From NCBI GenBank assembly GCA_034180455.1, contig JAXFOG010000031.1:1-64000 (forward strand): 64,000 nucleotides of DNA, in the 5' to 3' direction. The translations under genes were made by a program, and so were the position numbers. The notes beneath the pieces were generated by a model. That model saw only the letters and a program-made list of their open reading frames with translations, was not told the origin of the DNA and ran no database searches. Positions 26,352-35,288 of the stretch are shown here, in pieces (position 1 is the stretch's first letter; each line of letters starts with the position of its first letter). This DNA comes from JAAZPT01 sp034180455. GTDB taxonomy: Bacteria; Bacillota; Clostridia; Christensenellales; Aristaeellaceae.

Positions 26352-26407
26352 AATCCAGAAACATTTTGGATGAAGGGAAGTTGCTAACTTCATGCGAGGT
26401 GCAACTT
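26352..26407. other. Structured intergenic element with alternative hairpins
   Basis: GAAGTT/AACTTC (26377-26391) and AAGTTGC/GCAACTT (26378-26407) are mutually exclusive stems. On the minus strand they are followed by ATCCA...TGGAT and six Ts, upstream of the lipoprotein gene. The arrangement resembles an attenuator leader but matches no riboswitch class I know. Confidence 0.3.
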
Positions 26408-26429
26408 GTGCTTCTGATTGCTATTGAAG

Positions 26430-26460
26430 TAATATGTATTTATTTAATAAATACATATTA
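26430..26460. repeat. Perfect 31-base AT-rich palindrome
   Basis: The 15-base arms TAATATGTATTTATT and AATAAATACATATTA are exact reverse complements around one T. The element ends ten bases upstream of the -35 box of the repeat-protein promoter, so it may be an operator or activator site. Confidence 0.6.
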
Positions 26461-26470
26461 AAAATAATCT

Positions 26471-26499
26471 TTGTGACATATAATATTGTATGATATAAT
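26471..26499 (+). promoter_or_regulatory. Promoter of the surface repeat protein gene
   Basis: TTGTGA (26471-26476) and TATAAT (26494-26499) with a 17-base spacer give an mRNA leader of about 130 bases before ATG 26638. Confidence 0.6.
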
Positions 26500-26637
26500 T
26501 CACATATACAAGTGGTAATATTAAATTAATCTATAATATTAATACAAGAATATTTATATATTTAGTATTAATTAGAATAGCTTTTTTTATAAACATATGG
26601 TATGTTGTCAATTTTTATTAAAAAAGGAGAATATTAA

Positions 26638-28836
26638 ATGAATAGGGTTAAAATGATAATAATTTCCATATTACTTATAGGTATATTTGTGTTGCCTATG
26701 AACGTTATGGCTAGTAATGTTGAACAAACAAAGCCAGAATTAGCTGGAAATATGGGAGCAGTAAGCACAGGTGAAAAAACTATCTCAGCTAAAAACCAGC
26801 TATTGAGGGGAGCTAACCCTAAGAATTTCACTCTAACAAAAAAATCGGGTGGGGCTGAGAGCAAAATTGGCGACTATGATAAGTTTACAGATGCTGTAAT
26901 GGCAATGGACATAAATGATAAAGACAGCTTATATACAATATATGTAAATAAAGACGTGGTGAAAACAGAGCCTAGCACGTATAGAAGCAATAATAAAATT
27001 AGGCTGACATCTGGAGAGGGAGGACCTTTTAAATTTACAGAAGGAGGAGAAGGTCCTTTTATTGCTATTCAAACAGATGCAGAGATGCATATAGACAATG
27101 TAATATTAGATGGAAACAATAAAGGGCAATGCCTATTTGTATCAAACAATGGTAATGTAACCATAGGTAAAGGAACAACTATTCAAAATTTTGCAGATGC
27201 TCCTAGCTATGATGGCCCAGCTATATATATAACAGGTGGCACACTTAATGTGGAAGATGGAGCCGTTATTCAAAATAATAATTCAAATCAACAAGGTGGA
27301 GTAATACAAGCATATAATGGTACCACAGTAAATATTAAAGGTGGTATCTTTAAAAATAATAAATCTAATACAAGCGATGGTGGAGCCATAGCTGCCTATG
27401 GTGAATTGAATATAACAGGTGGAAGCTTTGAAAACAATCAGGCAAAAAAAACAGGTGGTGCTGTTCTAGTTGGCTCAAGATCAAATGCAACTATAAAAAA
27501 TGCTACATTTAAAGGAAACCGGGCAAGAACTGGTGGAGCAATCTATGCATCAAACAATTTAAATAATTTAGATAAAACAACTTTTGAAAACAATCAGTCT
27601 TTATGGGGTGGAGCAATATTTGCCGCTAAAGAACTTAATTCGAGCAATACTATATTTACTAAAAACCTAGCAACCAAACAAGGCGGAGCAATTTATGCTT
27701 CTAAAGGAGTTAAATCAAGTAACGATACATTTAATCAAAATCAGGCAGCCCAACAAGGTGGAGCGATATTTATAAAAGAAAAAGATAGCAGTATTAAGGA
27801 CTCAAAATTTACTGAAAATGGCTCTGGATCAGGTGGAGGAGCAATTTTGGTAGATCATAATAATAAAGGGACAACAAATATTTCAAATACATTATTTAAC
27901 AATAACTTTTCCAATCAATTTGGTGGTGGCGTTTATCTTGGTATGAACGCAAAACTGAATTTATCACAATGTAAATTTGCAAAAAACCAGGCTGCATATG
28001 GTGGAGGAGTTGCAAGTGCAGGAACAGACAATGTAGATGCTAATTTAACAAATATAAAGGTTGAAGAAACAAATTTTGATGAAAATGAAGCATTTATGGG
28101 TGGCGCAATCTTTACAGCTTTTCCAATGGAGGTTAACAAGAGCACTTTTTCAAAAAACAAGGCATTGCTTATGCCACAAGATGACCAAAAAAATCCACAT
28201 TTTTCTGGAGTGGGTGGATCAATAGAAGTTATATATAACAAAACTAGCATCAAAGGATCAACTTTTAAAGAGAATTATGCATTTGGCTCGGGTGGCGCAA
28301 TTGGAATTAACGGTGTTACTAGGGATAGGCAAGGGAAAATTATTGGTATTAAAGATGTTAAAGTAGAAGTGCTGGACAAAAACAAATTCATATCAAACAT
28401 ATGTGATGTTGGACAAGGTGGAGCAATTTATACCATACCTTATTCTTATGATTTAGAAGGTCAAGACAATCATGATCAATTTCCTGCCGACTTCAAGAAA
28501 AAGGCATACAAAAATTTAACGATTGACAACACAACATTATTTAAAGGCAATAGGTCAGAATCGGGCTTGCATTATCCACCTGATAACTATCAGGAATATA
28601 CTAATTTAAAGTTTAGCAGTGATTCAGATATACCTCATAAGAAAGATATGGTAAAGAGCTTGCTTAACAACTATGATGTGAATTACAAAGGCAGTCCTTA
28701 TACTGAAGACAACAAACCAAAGATAGTTGTGCCGCAAACAGGTGATAATGAAAATATAGCTCTATATTTTGCCATTATGGGAATATCTATAATAATACTC
28801 GCTGGATTAGTACATAGAAAAACAAGAAAAAATTAA
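26638..28836 (+). CDS. Sortase-anchored surface protein with Pmp-like GGAI repeats
   Basis: AAAGGAG precedes the ATG. The 732-residue chain has a signal peptide (to about residue 25), about fourteen repeats built on GGA(I/V) followed roughly ten residues later by an F-x-x-N element (about 200-640), and a C-terminal anchor: VPQTG at 698-702, a hydrophobic helix and a basic end (HRKTRKN). GGA(I/L/V)/FxxN repeats are the signature of polymorphic outer membrane proteins and fold as a right-handed beta-helix. The anchor marks it for covalent attachment by sortase. An adhesin or a protein-protein surface role is likely. No sortase gene is in the window. Confidence 0.85.
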   Translation: MNRVKMIIISILLIGIFVLPMNVMASNVEQTKPELAGNMGAVSTGEKTISAKNQLLRGANPKNFTLTKKSGGAESKIGDYDKFTDAVMAMDINDKDSLYTIYVNKDVVKTEPSTYRSNNKIRLTSGEGGPFKFTEGGEGPFIAIQTDAEMHIDNVILDGNNKGQCLFVSNNGNVTIGKGTTIQNFADAPSYDGPAIYITGGTLNVEDGAVIQNNNSNQQGGVIQAYNGTTVNIKGGIFKNNKSNTSDGGAIAAYGELNITGGSFENNQAKKTGGAVLVGSRSNATIKNATFKGNRARTGGAIYASNNLNNLDKTTFENNQSLWGGAIFAAKELNSSNTIFTKNLATKQGGAIYASKGVKSSNDTFNQNQAAQQGGAIFIKEKDSSIKDSKFTENGSGSGGGAILVDHNNKGTTNISNTLFNNNFSNQFGGGVYLGMNAKLNLSQCKFAKNQAAYGGGVASAGTDNVDANLTNIKVEETNFDENEAFMGGAIFTAFPMEVNKSTFSKNKALLMPQDDQKNPHFSGVGGSIEVIYNKTSIKGSTFKENYAFGSGGAIGINGVTRDRQGKIIGIKDVKVEVLDKNKFISNICDVGQGGAIYTIPYSYDLEGQDNHDQFPADFKKKAYKNLTIDNTTLFKGNRSESGLHYPPDNYQEYTNLKFSSDSDIPHKKDMVKSLLNNYDVNYKGSPYTEDNKPKIVVPQTGDNENIALYFAIMGISIIILAGLVHRKTRKN

Positions 28837-28840
28837 TATA

Positions 28841-28882
28841 AAAAATCGACCTTTGGAGATCTAATTCCTTAGGTCGATTTTT
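28841..28882. terminator. Bidirectional terminator between convergent surface genes
   Basis: AAAAATCGACCT (28841-28852) pairs perfectly with AGGTCGATTTTT (28871-28882). The A and T flanks serve both strands. Confidence 0.85.
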
Positions 28883-28891
28883 ATAATCGCT

Positions 28892-29761
28892 TTATTCTTC
28901 TGTTTTACCTAGTTGTTCAACATACCAAGTTGTGCCGTCTGTTGCTATATGTATTATGCCCTTGCGAGCGTATAGGAAAGGTATATGATTCTTTTTGAGA
29001 GTATGCTTCATATCCTTTGTACCCTTTGTGCTGTTGGTTATGAACACGAATTCAGGTGTAATTGATGACAAAAATTGTGGACGCAAATTTTCACGAGCGT
29101 GATGGGGAGCCTTCATAATATCGGAATCAAGCTCTTTTCCATATTTTTGTGCATAGAAGCCCTGACTATTCCAGCTGATATCGCCAGTAAGCAACAGCTT
29201 TGCTTCACCATAGGTAATATGTAGCATTGCTGATTTCTCATTTGTGTTTTTTATATCGCCATTTTGCAAAACCTTCATGTTGATGTCTTCATCAAACGAA
29301 ATGCTATCGCCATCATGTACTGTTTGTATGGGAATATTATGATCGCTAAGCTTGCGTAGTGCCTTTGCCTGTACAGGAGAATCTTCTACAAATTCTGGGA
29401 AACCAGTATAAAACTTTGTAACCTTGTAGTTGTCTATAAGGTCAAATATGCCACCTATATGATCCTTGTGAGGGTGGGAATTAAATACTGATACATCCTT
29501 GATATTTTGATTTTGCAAAAGAGCATTTAGAGCGTAAAACTGATTGCTTTTGCCAAGGTCAACTAGCATATTTTTATCCTTATAGCGAATAAGCATGCAG
29601 TCGGCTCCTATAAGATCAAGCACATATATGTGCATAAGCTCCTTGGAATTATCGAGTCTTGATTCTTCCGGTGCAATAAACACGCGTTGCTCTGCATAAG
29701 CAGAAGAAAACAATAGGCAAATAAGGCTTAGAAATATAATTAATCTTTTTAAAGCTTTCAT
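28892..29761 (-). CDS. Secreted metallo-beta-lactamase-fold hydrolase, ComEC C-terminal-like
   Basis: A signal peptide (about 1-23) precedes a metallo-beta-lactamase domain with HPHKDH (His96, His98, Asp100, His101), LTGDIS (metal aspartate, about residue 190) and KAPHHA (about 215). The order and spacing match the stand-alone ComEC/Rec2-like hydrolases of Firmicutes. These proteins are predicted nucleic-acid or phosphodiester hydrolases; no membrane channel part is present. GGAG precedes the ATG. Standing near the secreted nuclease, it may act on extracellular DNA, which is inference. Confidence 0.82.
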   Translation of the reverse strand: MKALKRLIIFLSLICLLFSSAYAEQRVFIAPEESRLDNSKELMHIYVLDLIGADCMLIRYKDKNMLVDLGKSNQFYALNALLQNQNIKDVSVFNSHPHKDHIGGIFDLIDNYKVTKFYTGFPEFVEDSPVQAKALRKLSDHNIPIQTVHDGDSISFDEDINMKVLQNGDIKNTNEKSAMLHITYGEAKLLLTGDISWNSQGFYAQKYGKELDSDIMKAPHHARENLRPQFLSSITPEFVFITNSTKGTKDMKHTLKKNHIPFLYARKGIIHIATDGTTWYVEQLGKTEE

Positions 29762-29942
29762 GTGTGCTCCTTATAACTTTAATAAGATAGATTATACACT
29801 AGACAATCTTATTTGTGCAAGGGGAGCCAATGATAGGAGAAGAGAATTATTATAAAAATAAAACAAACGAGAACAATCAAACACCATTAGACATAAATAT
29901 GCAATATTAGGAAAATATTTTTTGAAAAATGATAAAAAGGTA

Positions 29943-29970
29943 TTGACATATTGATAAAATAATATATAAT
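29943..29970 (+). promoter_or_regulatory. Promoter of the two-kinase/two-aldolase sugar operon
   Basis: TTGACA (29943-29948) and TATAAT (29965-29970) are 16 bases apart. The leader to ATG 30038 is about 60 bases and AT-rich, and no clear operator dyad was seen. Confidence 0.7.
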
Positions 29971-30037
29971 TAAACTTAGTTACATAGTATTTTAATTTAT
30001 GAAACTTTTTTTCTAAAAGATAAAAGGAAGTGTTGAT

Positions 30038-30901
30038 ATGGCATTGAAAGTAAGGGAAGCTTTAAAACTTGCAGAAGAAAAAAATACTGCAGTAATTGCT
30101 TTTGAGTGCATAGATTATAACATGGTATATGCAATCGCTGTTGCTTCAAAGAAAACAGGAATACCCGCAATAGCTATGGTAGATCCTGCCACCTGTATAG
30201 ATTTGAATGATTGTCATCCTACATCATTTAGTGGCATTTATAAAAGCGTAATTGAACAAATTAATGCTCCTATAGCATTGCATTTGGATCATTGCTATGA
30301 TTTTTCATATATTGCTAACGCTATGAAAAATGGTTTTTGCTCTGTTATGTATGATGGTTCAAAACTGAGTTTGGAAGAAAATATTCAAAACACTAAAAGA
30401 GTTGTTGAGATTGCAAGAGTTTTTGACTGTGATGTAGAGGCGGAGATAGGACATGTAGGATTTGCGAATGTAGATGATGACAGCAATACTGATTTGTACA
30501 CAAAGCCTGATGTAGCAAAGAGCTTTTGTGAGCAAACACAAGTTACTTCACTGGCAATAGCGATAGGTAGCGCGCATGGCATGTACAAGCAAACACCAAA
30601 ACTGGATCTGAATCGTCTTGAGCAGATAAATGCCGCGACAGATACCCCATTAGTATTGCATGGGGGAAGTGGAATACCAGACGAACAACTTAAACTGGCA
30701 TTTAAGAAAGGAATAAATAAATTTAATGTCGGGACTGAGTATTTCCAGATTTATTACGCGACTATCAGCGAGTTCTGCGAGAAGTATAAAATTCAAGGAG
30801 ATTGGTTTAAAGAACCACTTCATATACTTGATATGCCTAAATTTGTACAGGATAGGTTGAGCAAATATATTGAGAAAAAGTTGCAATTGTCGGAGTTCTA
30901 A
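30038..30901 (+). CDS. Class II (zinc) aldolase of the fructose/tagatose-bisphosphate aldolase family
   Basis: This 287-residue TIM-barrel aldolase has catalytic Asp84 and zinc ligand His85 (LHLDHC), Glu136 in EAEIGH, and zinc ligands His180 (GSAHG) and His208 (LHGGSG). All catalytic parts are present, so it should cleave a ketose bisphosphate or a related ketose 1-phosphate to DHAP and an aldehyde. It leads the operon and ends in a TAATG overlap with the regulator gene. The precise substrate cannot be read from the sequence. Being inside a sugar operon rather than with glycolytic genes argues against a housekeeping FBA role. Confidence 0.85.
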   Translation: MALKVREALKLAEEKNTAVIAFECIDYNMVYAIAVASKKTGIPAIAMVDPATCIDLNDCHPTSFSGIYKSVIEQINAPIALHLDHCYDFSYIANAMKNGFCSVMYDGSKLSLEENIQNTKRVVEIARVFDCDVEAEIGHVGFANVDDDSNTDLYTKPDVAKSFCEQTQVTSLAIAIGSAHGMYKQTPKLDLNRLEQINAATDTPLVLHGGSGIPDEQLKLAFKKGINKFNVGTEYFQIYYATISEFCEKYKIQGDWFKEPLHILDMPKFVQDRLSKYIEKKLQLSEF

Positions 30902-31764
30902 TGAGCAAGAACAGTGTAATAGTAGATTTAAAATTTAAATTAAATACCCTTACATCATCAGAAAGGATTATTGCAGACTTTGTAATTCACAACAGTCAAA
31001 ATGTTCCTATGATGACAATCCAGGATTTAGCATATTCTTGTAATGTTAGCAAACCTACGGTTTCACGATTTGCAAAGAACATAGGATTTGAGTCGTACAG
31101 AGATTTTTGTAACAATCTGCTTATTAGCGAGAATGAAACAAATAATTCTGCGATGGTGTACAACGATATATCGGAGTGCGATTCGATAGATAAATTGTGC
31201 GACAAGGTTTTTGCAAACAATATTAATGCTCTTAGAGAAACGCTTTCTCAGATTGAGCCAGATATATTAAGAGCCGTTTTAGATAAAATATGCTCGTCAA
31301 GAGCGGTGCATATTATAGGACAGGGCAGATCATATATTGTTGCTGAGGCATTCAGTAACAGATTTTACAGGCTAGGTGTAAGATGCATTACATATAACGA
31401 TCCTCATATTGAAGCCGTTGCAAGTGCTTTGGCATCGGAAGATGATATGGTTATAGGAATAAGCACATTTGGAAGAAGCAAGAGTGTATTTTCAAGCTTG
31501 AAGAGAGCTAAAGAAAATGGGGCCTGTACGGTGCTTTTCACCGGATATTCAGATTCGCCAATGGAGGATTATGCTGATTATACCCTGAAAGCGGTAGCAA
31601 GCCAGAGCTCAATAAACAGCTTTGAGCCATCATGCGAAACTGCAGCTATGTTTGTTATTATAGACTGTCTGTATATGATGTATATTGTTAACAACAAGGA
31701 AAAAGTTGAAAATCTTTTGGAAAAATCCAATGTAGCTATTGAAGAAGAAAAGATTAAACAATAA
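30901..31764 (+). CDS. RpiR-family regulator (HTH plus SIS domain)
   Basis: This 287-residue protein has an N-terminal RpiR helix-turn-helix (about 1-77, with MTIQDLAYSCNVSKPTVSRFAK) and a SIS sugar-phosphate-binding domain (about 115-250, with GQGRSYIVAEAF). RpiR proteins usually sense the phosphorylated sugar made by their own operon. It begins at the TAATG overlap with the aldolase gene, so the likely targets are the operon promoter at 29943 and itself. Confidence 0.88.
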   Translation: MSKNSVIVDLKFKLNTLTSSERIIADFVIHNSQNVPMMTIQDLAYSCNVSKPTVSRFAKNIGFESYRDFCNNLLISENETNNSAMVYNDISECDSIDKLCDKVFANNINALRETLSQIEPDILRAVLDKICSSRAVHIIGQGRSYIVAEAFSNRFYRLGVRCITYNDPHIEAVASALASEDDMVIGISTFGRSKSVFSSLKRAKENGACTVLFTGYSDSPMEDYADYTLKAVASQSSINSFEPSCETAAMFVIIDCLYMMYIVNNKEKVENLLEKSNVAIEEEKIKQ

Positions 31765-31781
31765 AGGTTGGAGGAACCATA

Positions 31782-33275
31782 TTGAATAAAAAATATATAG
31801 TAGCTGCGGATATTGGTGCAAGCAGCGGCAAAATGACAGGCTTTATCTATGATGGAAGCAGAATTGTAAGCGAAGCACAATATGATTTTCAAAATACACC
31901 TGTAAATATATTTTCTCATATCTATTGGAATGTGTTTTCAATATACAATGATATCATTAAGGGACTAAGTATTTTTTCGAAAAAAAATCCTGATTCGATA
32001 GGAATAGATACATTTGGAGCATCGTTTGGATTTTTGAATAAGCAAGGGCTTCTGGCTGAACCTGTATTTCATTATAAAGACATAATCTTTAAAAATGCTC
32101 TTAATGAAATTTATAGCATATTAGACAAAAAAGAGATATTTATGCAGACTGGTTGTCAACCAAATAGGACATACTCACTGCCTCATTTATTCACATTTGC
32201 AAAAATGGATTATGCCCATTTTGATTCAATGGAGCACATGATGTTTTTGCCAGACTTGCTTAGTTATTTTTTGTCAGGAGAGATCAGCACTGAGTTATCA
32301 ATTGCTGGGACATCAGCATTATTAAACAACAGTCTTAGCGATTGGAATTATGATATGCTTAATAAACTGGGTATTCCTACAAATTTTTTAGGCAAAATAG
32401 TAAATCCTGGCACAATAAAGGGTGTTATTGACAAAAGCATTACAACTCAAACAGGCATGGAAGGCAAAACAGCCGTTGTAGCGACATGTTCCCATGATAC
32501 TGCTTCCGCAGTAACAGCGATACCTAATTTTGATGAACATTCTGTGTATATAGGATCAGGAAGCAACATCAATATGGGTATTGAAACGGAGTATATTGGT
32601 CTTAGTGACGAACATTATAAATATGGGCTTAAGAATACTGGAGGCATTTGCAATAAGAATCTTATATATAAAGATTTTCCTGCATTTTCATTTTTAAACT
32701 CATTAACTGCTATATGGAAAACGCAAAATAAAAATTACACCTATGATCAGCTGTATAATATGAGCGCAGGGGTGAAAAACAATAGCAGCTATATAGACTT
32801 GGAATCCGATATATTTAATAAACCTTATATAGATATGAGCAAATCTATAAACAGCTATCTTAGCGACACAGGTCAGAAACTGCTTAATACAGACGCGCAA
32901 TTACTGAACTGCATATTTGAAAGCATTGCTCTAAAGGTAAGTGATACTGTAGATAAGCTAGAGAGAATATCAAAGTGCTCTATAAACAAGATATATATTG
33001 TAAACGGAGGATCAAGAAACAAATTCCTTAATCAGCTGATAGCAGATTCTACAGGTAAAACAGTATATGCAGGCATGGCAAATGCTTCACAGGTAGGTAA
33101 TGCACTTACACAGCTACTTGCATTAGGAGAATTAAAAGGAATTGATGAAATAAGAGATCTAAGCGCAAACTCTTTTGAATTTTATGAATATTTGCCTCAA
33201 GAGACAGATAAATGGAATGAAAAGAAAGAGTATGCCTTTGAGAAATTAAATAAAAACATGGAGGATCAAATATGA
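31782..33275 (+). CDS. FGGY kinase, rhamnulokinase-like
   Basis: The start is TTG at 31782 with GGAGG seven bases upstream. The 497-residue kinase begins AADIGASSGKMTGF, and it has GIDTFGASFGFL (about 72-83), QTGCQPNRTYSL (about 123-134) and CSHDTASAV (about 236-244), all typical of RhaB-type enzymes that phosphorylate the 1-hydroxyl of a ketose. It ends in an ATGA overlap with the FucA-like aldolase gene. A kinase and an aldolase that acts on ketose 1-phosphates side by side suggest phosphorylation and then cleavage of a deoxyketose such as rhamnulose or fuculose. No rhamnose or fucose isomerase is present. Confidence 0.82.
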   Translation: MNKKYIVAADIGASSGKMTGFIYDGSRIVSEAQYDFQNTPVNIFSHIYWNVFSIYNDIIKGLSIFSKKNPDSIGIDTFGASFGFLNKQGLLAEPVFHYKDIIFKNALNEIYSILDKKEIFMQTGCQPNRTYSLPHLFTFAKMDYAHFDSMEHMMFLPDLLSYFLSGEISTELSIAGTSALLNNSLSDWNYDMLNKLGIPTNFLGKIVNPGTIKGVIDKSITTQTGMEGKTAVVATCSHDTASAVTAIPNFDEHSVYIGSGSNINMGIETEYIGLSDEHYKYGLKNTGGICNKNLIYKDFPAFSFLNSLTAIWKTQNKNYTYDQLYNMSAGVKNNSSYIDLESDIFNKPYIDMSKSINSYLSDTGQKLLNTDAQLLNCIFESIALKVSDTVDKLERISKCSINKIYIVNGGSRNKFLNQLIADSTGKTVYAGMANASQVGNALTQLLALGELKGIDEIRDLSANSFEFYEYLPQETDKWNEKKEYAFEKLNKNMEDQI

Positions 33276-33895
33276 TTGACTTAAGTGCAATAAAAGAACT
33301 GCTAGTTGTTTGTGACAGACTGGACAAACGTGGATTGGTAAATGCTTATGAAGGAAATGTTTCAATTCGTCGAGATGGATATATATATATTACTCCTACT
33401 AGCACCAATAAAGCTTTTCTGACAGAGGAACTAATTTGTGTAATAGATGAAAAAACTCATAAGCAGGTTGCAGGTTTGAAATCACCATCTTCAGAAATGC
33501 TTTTACACACTAGGGCATATGAAACAAGACCTGATTGTTATGGAGTGGTACATTGCCATCCCAAAATGCTTACAGCATACTCTCTTTGCGGAAAAAGTAT
33601 TGAGAGCAAAGCATATCCAGAAATGATAGGTAATTTTAAAGTCATACCATGTGCGCCATATGGAAGACCAGGAACCACTGAAATATTTGATGTTGCTGAA
33701 GAATATGTAAAGAAACATGATATTGTTTTGCTTGGAAATCATGGAATTTTGGTGGTAGGTAAAGATGTAATGGATGCCATGAATAAAGTCGAAGCAGCAG
33801 AAGCTATTGCGCAAGTGTTGTTTTTTGCAGAACACTTAAGTGAGCCAATTCAGGATCTAAGCCCTGATGAAGTTCAAATGTTCTTGGATAAATAA
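33272..33895 (+). CDS. FucA-like class II aldolase (ketose-1-phosphate lyase)
   Basis: This 207-residue member of the aldolase II/AraD family carries FucA residues at almost identical spacing: Glu75 (PSSEM) and zinc ligands His94, His96 (VHCHP) and His157 (GNHG). The N-terminal NAYEGNVSIR is the phosphate-binding region. It should split a ketose 1-phosphate into DHAP and an aldehyde (lactaldehyde if the substrate is a 6-deoxyketose). No lactaldehyde reductase gene is present nearby. It overlaps the upstream kinase gene by four bases. Confidence 0.85.
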   Translation: MIDLSAIKELLVVCDRLDKRGLVNAYEGNVSIRRDGYIYITPTSTNKAFLTEELICVIDEKTHKQVAGLKSPSSEMLLHTRAYETRPDCYGVVHCHPKMLTAYSLCGKSIESKAYPEMIGNFKVIPCAPYGRPGTTEIFDVAEEYVKKHDIVLLGNHGILVVGKDVMDAMNKVEAAEAIAQVLFFAEHLSEPIQDLSPDEVQMFLDK

Positions 33896-33943
33896 GAATA
33901 TTATTTAGTTTATCTAAATAAAAATATATTTGGAGGTCACAAA

Positions 33944-35212
33944 ATGAAAAAACTTTTAGCTCTATTCTTAGCCATGGTAATGGTGCTTGGAATGGCAACA
34001 GCATTTGCTGAAACGGAAGTAAGCATTTGGACATGGAGTCCCATTCCTCGTACTATGGAGAAGATGATTACTGCTTTTGAAGCGGAGAACTCGGACATTA
34101 AAGTAAACTATACCAATTACAACTATAATCCAGAGTATTTAGCTGCTCTTGCTGCTGGAGCTGGAGCAAATAATCTAGGAGATGTATTGGGACTTCAACC
34201 TGGCTCACTTACACAGCAGTATCGTGATTATCTTATTGATCTATCTCCCTATGCAGAAAAGACCTGGGGAGAAAATTGGGAAGAAAAGATTTATGGCATA
34301 AATGCAAGCCAGATGCGTCTTGGCAATCCTGATGGTGATAAGAGTGTGTATATTATTCCTATTGAGAGCCAGATAATAAATATTTTTTACAATACAAAAA
34401 TATTTGCTGAGCTAGGTTTAAACGTACCTACCACATGGCAGGAGCTTGTAGATGTATCTGCAAAGCTAACTGAGAATGGCTATGCTCCTTTGTATTTCGG
34501 TGGAGCTGACGGATGGCAACATGTAAATGTGTATACAATGTTGGCAACTCAGTATGGCGATCAGATCTATGCTGCACAAGACGGAAGTGGCAAATGGACA
34601 GATGAGCATCTTCTTAAAGCAATGGAAGCTTATAAGAGCATGTTTGATGATGGAATTATGCAAGTTGGAGCCCTTTCAAACAATGCTTATCCCGATGGCG
34701 TAAGCCTGTTTACAGCAGGAAAGATAGGTATGATGGCTCTTGGTTCATGGTGGTTCCAAGAAAAAACAGCTCCCGATGCAGTTCCGCTTGTAGAAGATTG
34801 GAGTTTTGCAAACTTCTACCTACCTCCAATTGATGAGAATGCGACAGCATCACCAGCAATAGGTGGTATGGACTTCGGCTATGGAATAAGCAAGAACTGT
34901 GAGCATCCTGAAGAAGCATGGAAGCTATTGTCCTCATTTGCAGCTGGTGTAGGTAATCAAACTGCAATTAACGATTTAAACAATCTACCAGCATTTAAGG
35001 GAATTAGTCCTGAGAATGTGGATCCTTCTATTACTGATCAGATAAAAGCATATTCTGATAAGCTGGACTCAGCAAAGAACCAGAGAATTGCCAGTCCTGA
35101 AATAGAGGCTGAACTACAGAATGTTCTGCAAGGTGTGGCAGCAGGCGAAATAGAGCCTATGGAAGCCTTGAAGCGTATGCAAGAAACTCAGGATAAAGTT
35201 TTAGGCAAGTAA
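33944..35212 (+). CDS. ABC sugar importer binding protein (family 1)
   Basis: This 422-residue MalE/UgpB-type binding protein has TTTGGAGG upstream. The signal peptide ends TAFAETE with a signal-peptidase-I-type site and no lipobox cysteine. Mature features include VSIWTWSP at the N-terminus, and GKIGMMALGSWW and GGMDFGYGISKN in the second lobe, typical of sugar-binding family members. It is followed by a hairpin and then by two permeases. The ligand is presumably the sugar handled by the flanking kinases and aldolases. Confidence 0.88.
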   Translation: MKKLLALFLAMVMVLGMATAFAETEVSIWTWSPIPRTMEKMITAFEAENSDIKVNYTNYNYNPEYLAALAAGAGANNLGDVLGLQPGSLTQQYRDYLIDLSPYAEKTWGENWEEKIYGINASQMRLGNPDGDKSVYIIPIESQIINIFYNTKIFAELGLNVPTTWQELVDVSAKLTENGYAPLYFGGADGWQHVNVYTMLATQYGDQIYAAQDGSGKWTDEHLLKAMEAYKSMFDDGIMQVGALSNNAYPDGVSLFTAGKIGMMALGSWWFQEKTAPDAVPLVEDWSFANFYLPPIDENATASPAIGGMDFGYGISKNCEHPEEAWKLLSSFAAGVGNQTAINDLNNLPAFKGISPENVDPSITDQIKAYSDKLDSAKNQRIASPEIEAELQNVLQGVAAGEIEPMEALKRMQETQDKVLGK

Positions 35213-35226
35213 TATTTTATAAAAGT

Positions 35227-35253
35227 ATGACGCCGAGCTTGTATCGGCGTCAT
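35227..35253 (+). terminator. Intercistronic hairpin after the binding protein gene
   Basis: ATGACGCCGA pairs perfectly with TCGGCGTCAT around a seven-base loop, 14 bases after the stop. A weak T run comes later (TATTTTTATA), so partial termination or mRNA stabilisation is likely. Confidence 0.7.
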
Positions 35254-35288
35254 ATTGAATTATTTTTATATTGGAAAAGAGGTATGTT

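Noticed and set aside
26341..26407. Known riboswitch (c-di-GMP, preQ1, T-box)
   Set aside because: None of the conserved core sequences of these classes is visible.
30038..33895. Standard rhamnose or fucose operon
   Set aside because: A rhamnulokinase-like gene and a FucA-like gene are present, but there is no isomerase and no mutarotase, and there is an extra kinase and an extra aldolase, so the standard labels were not applied.
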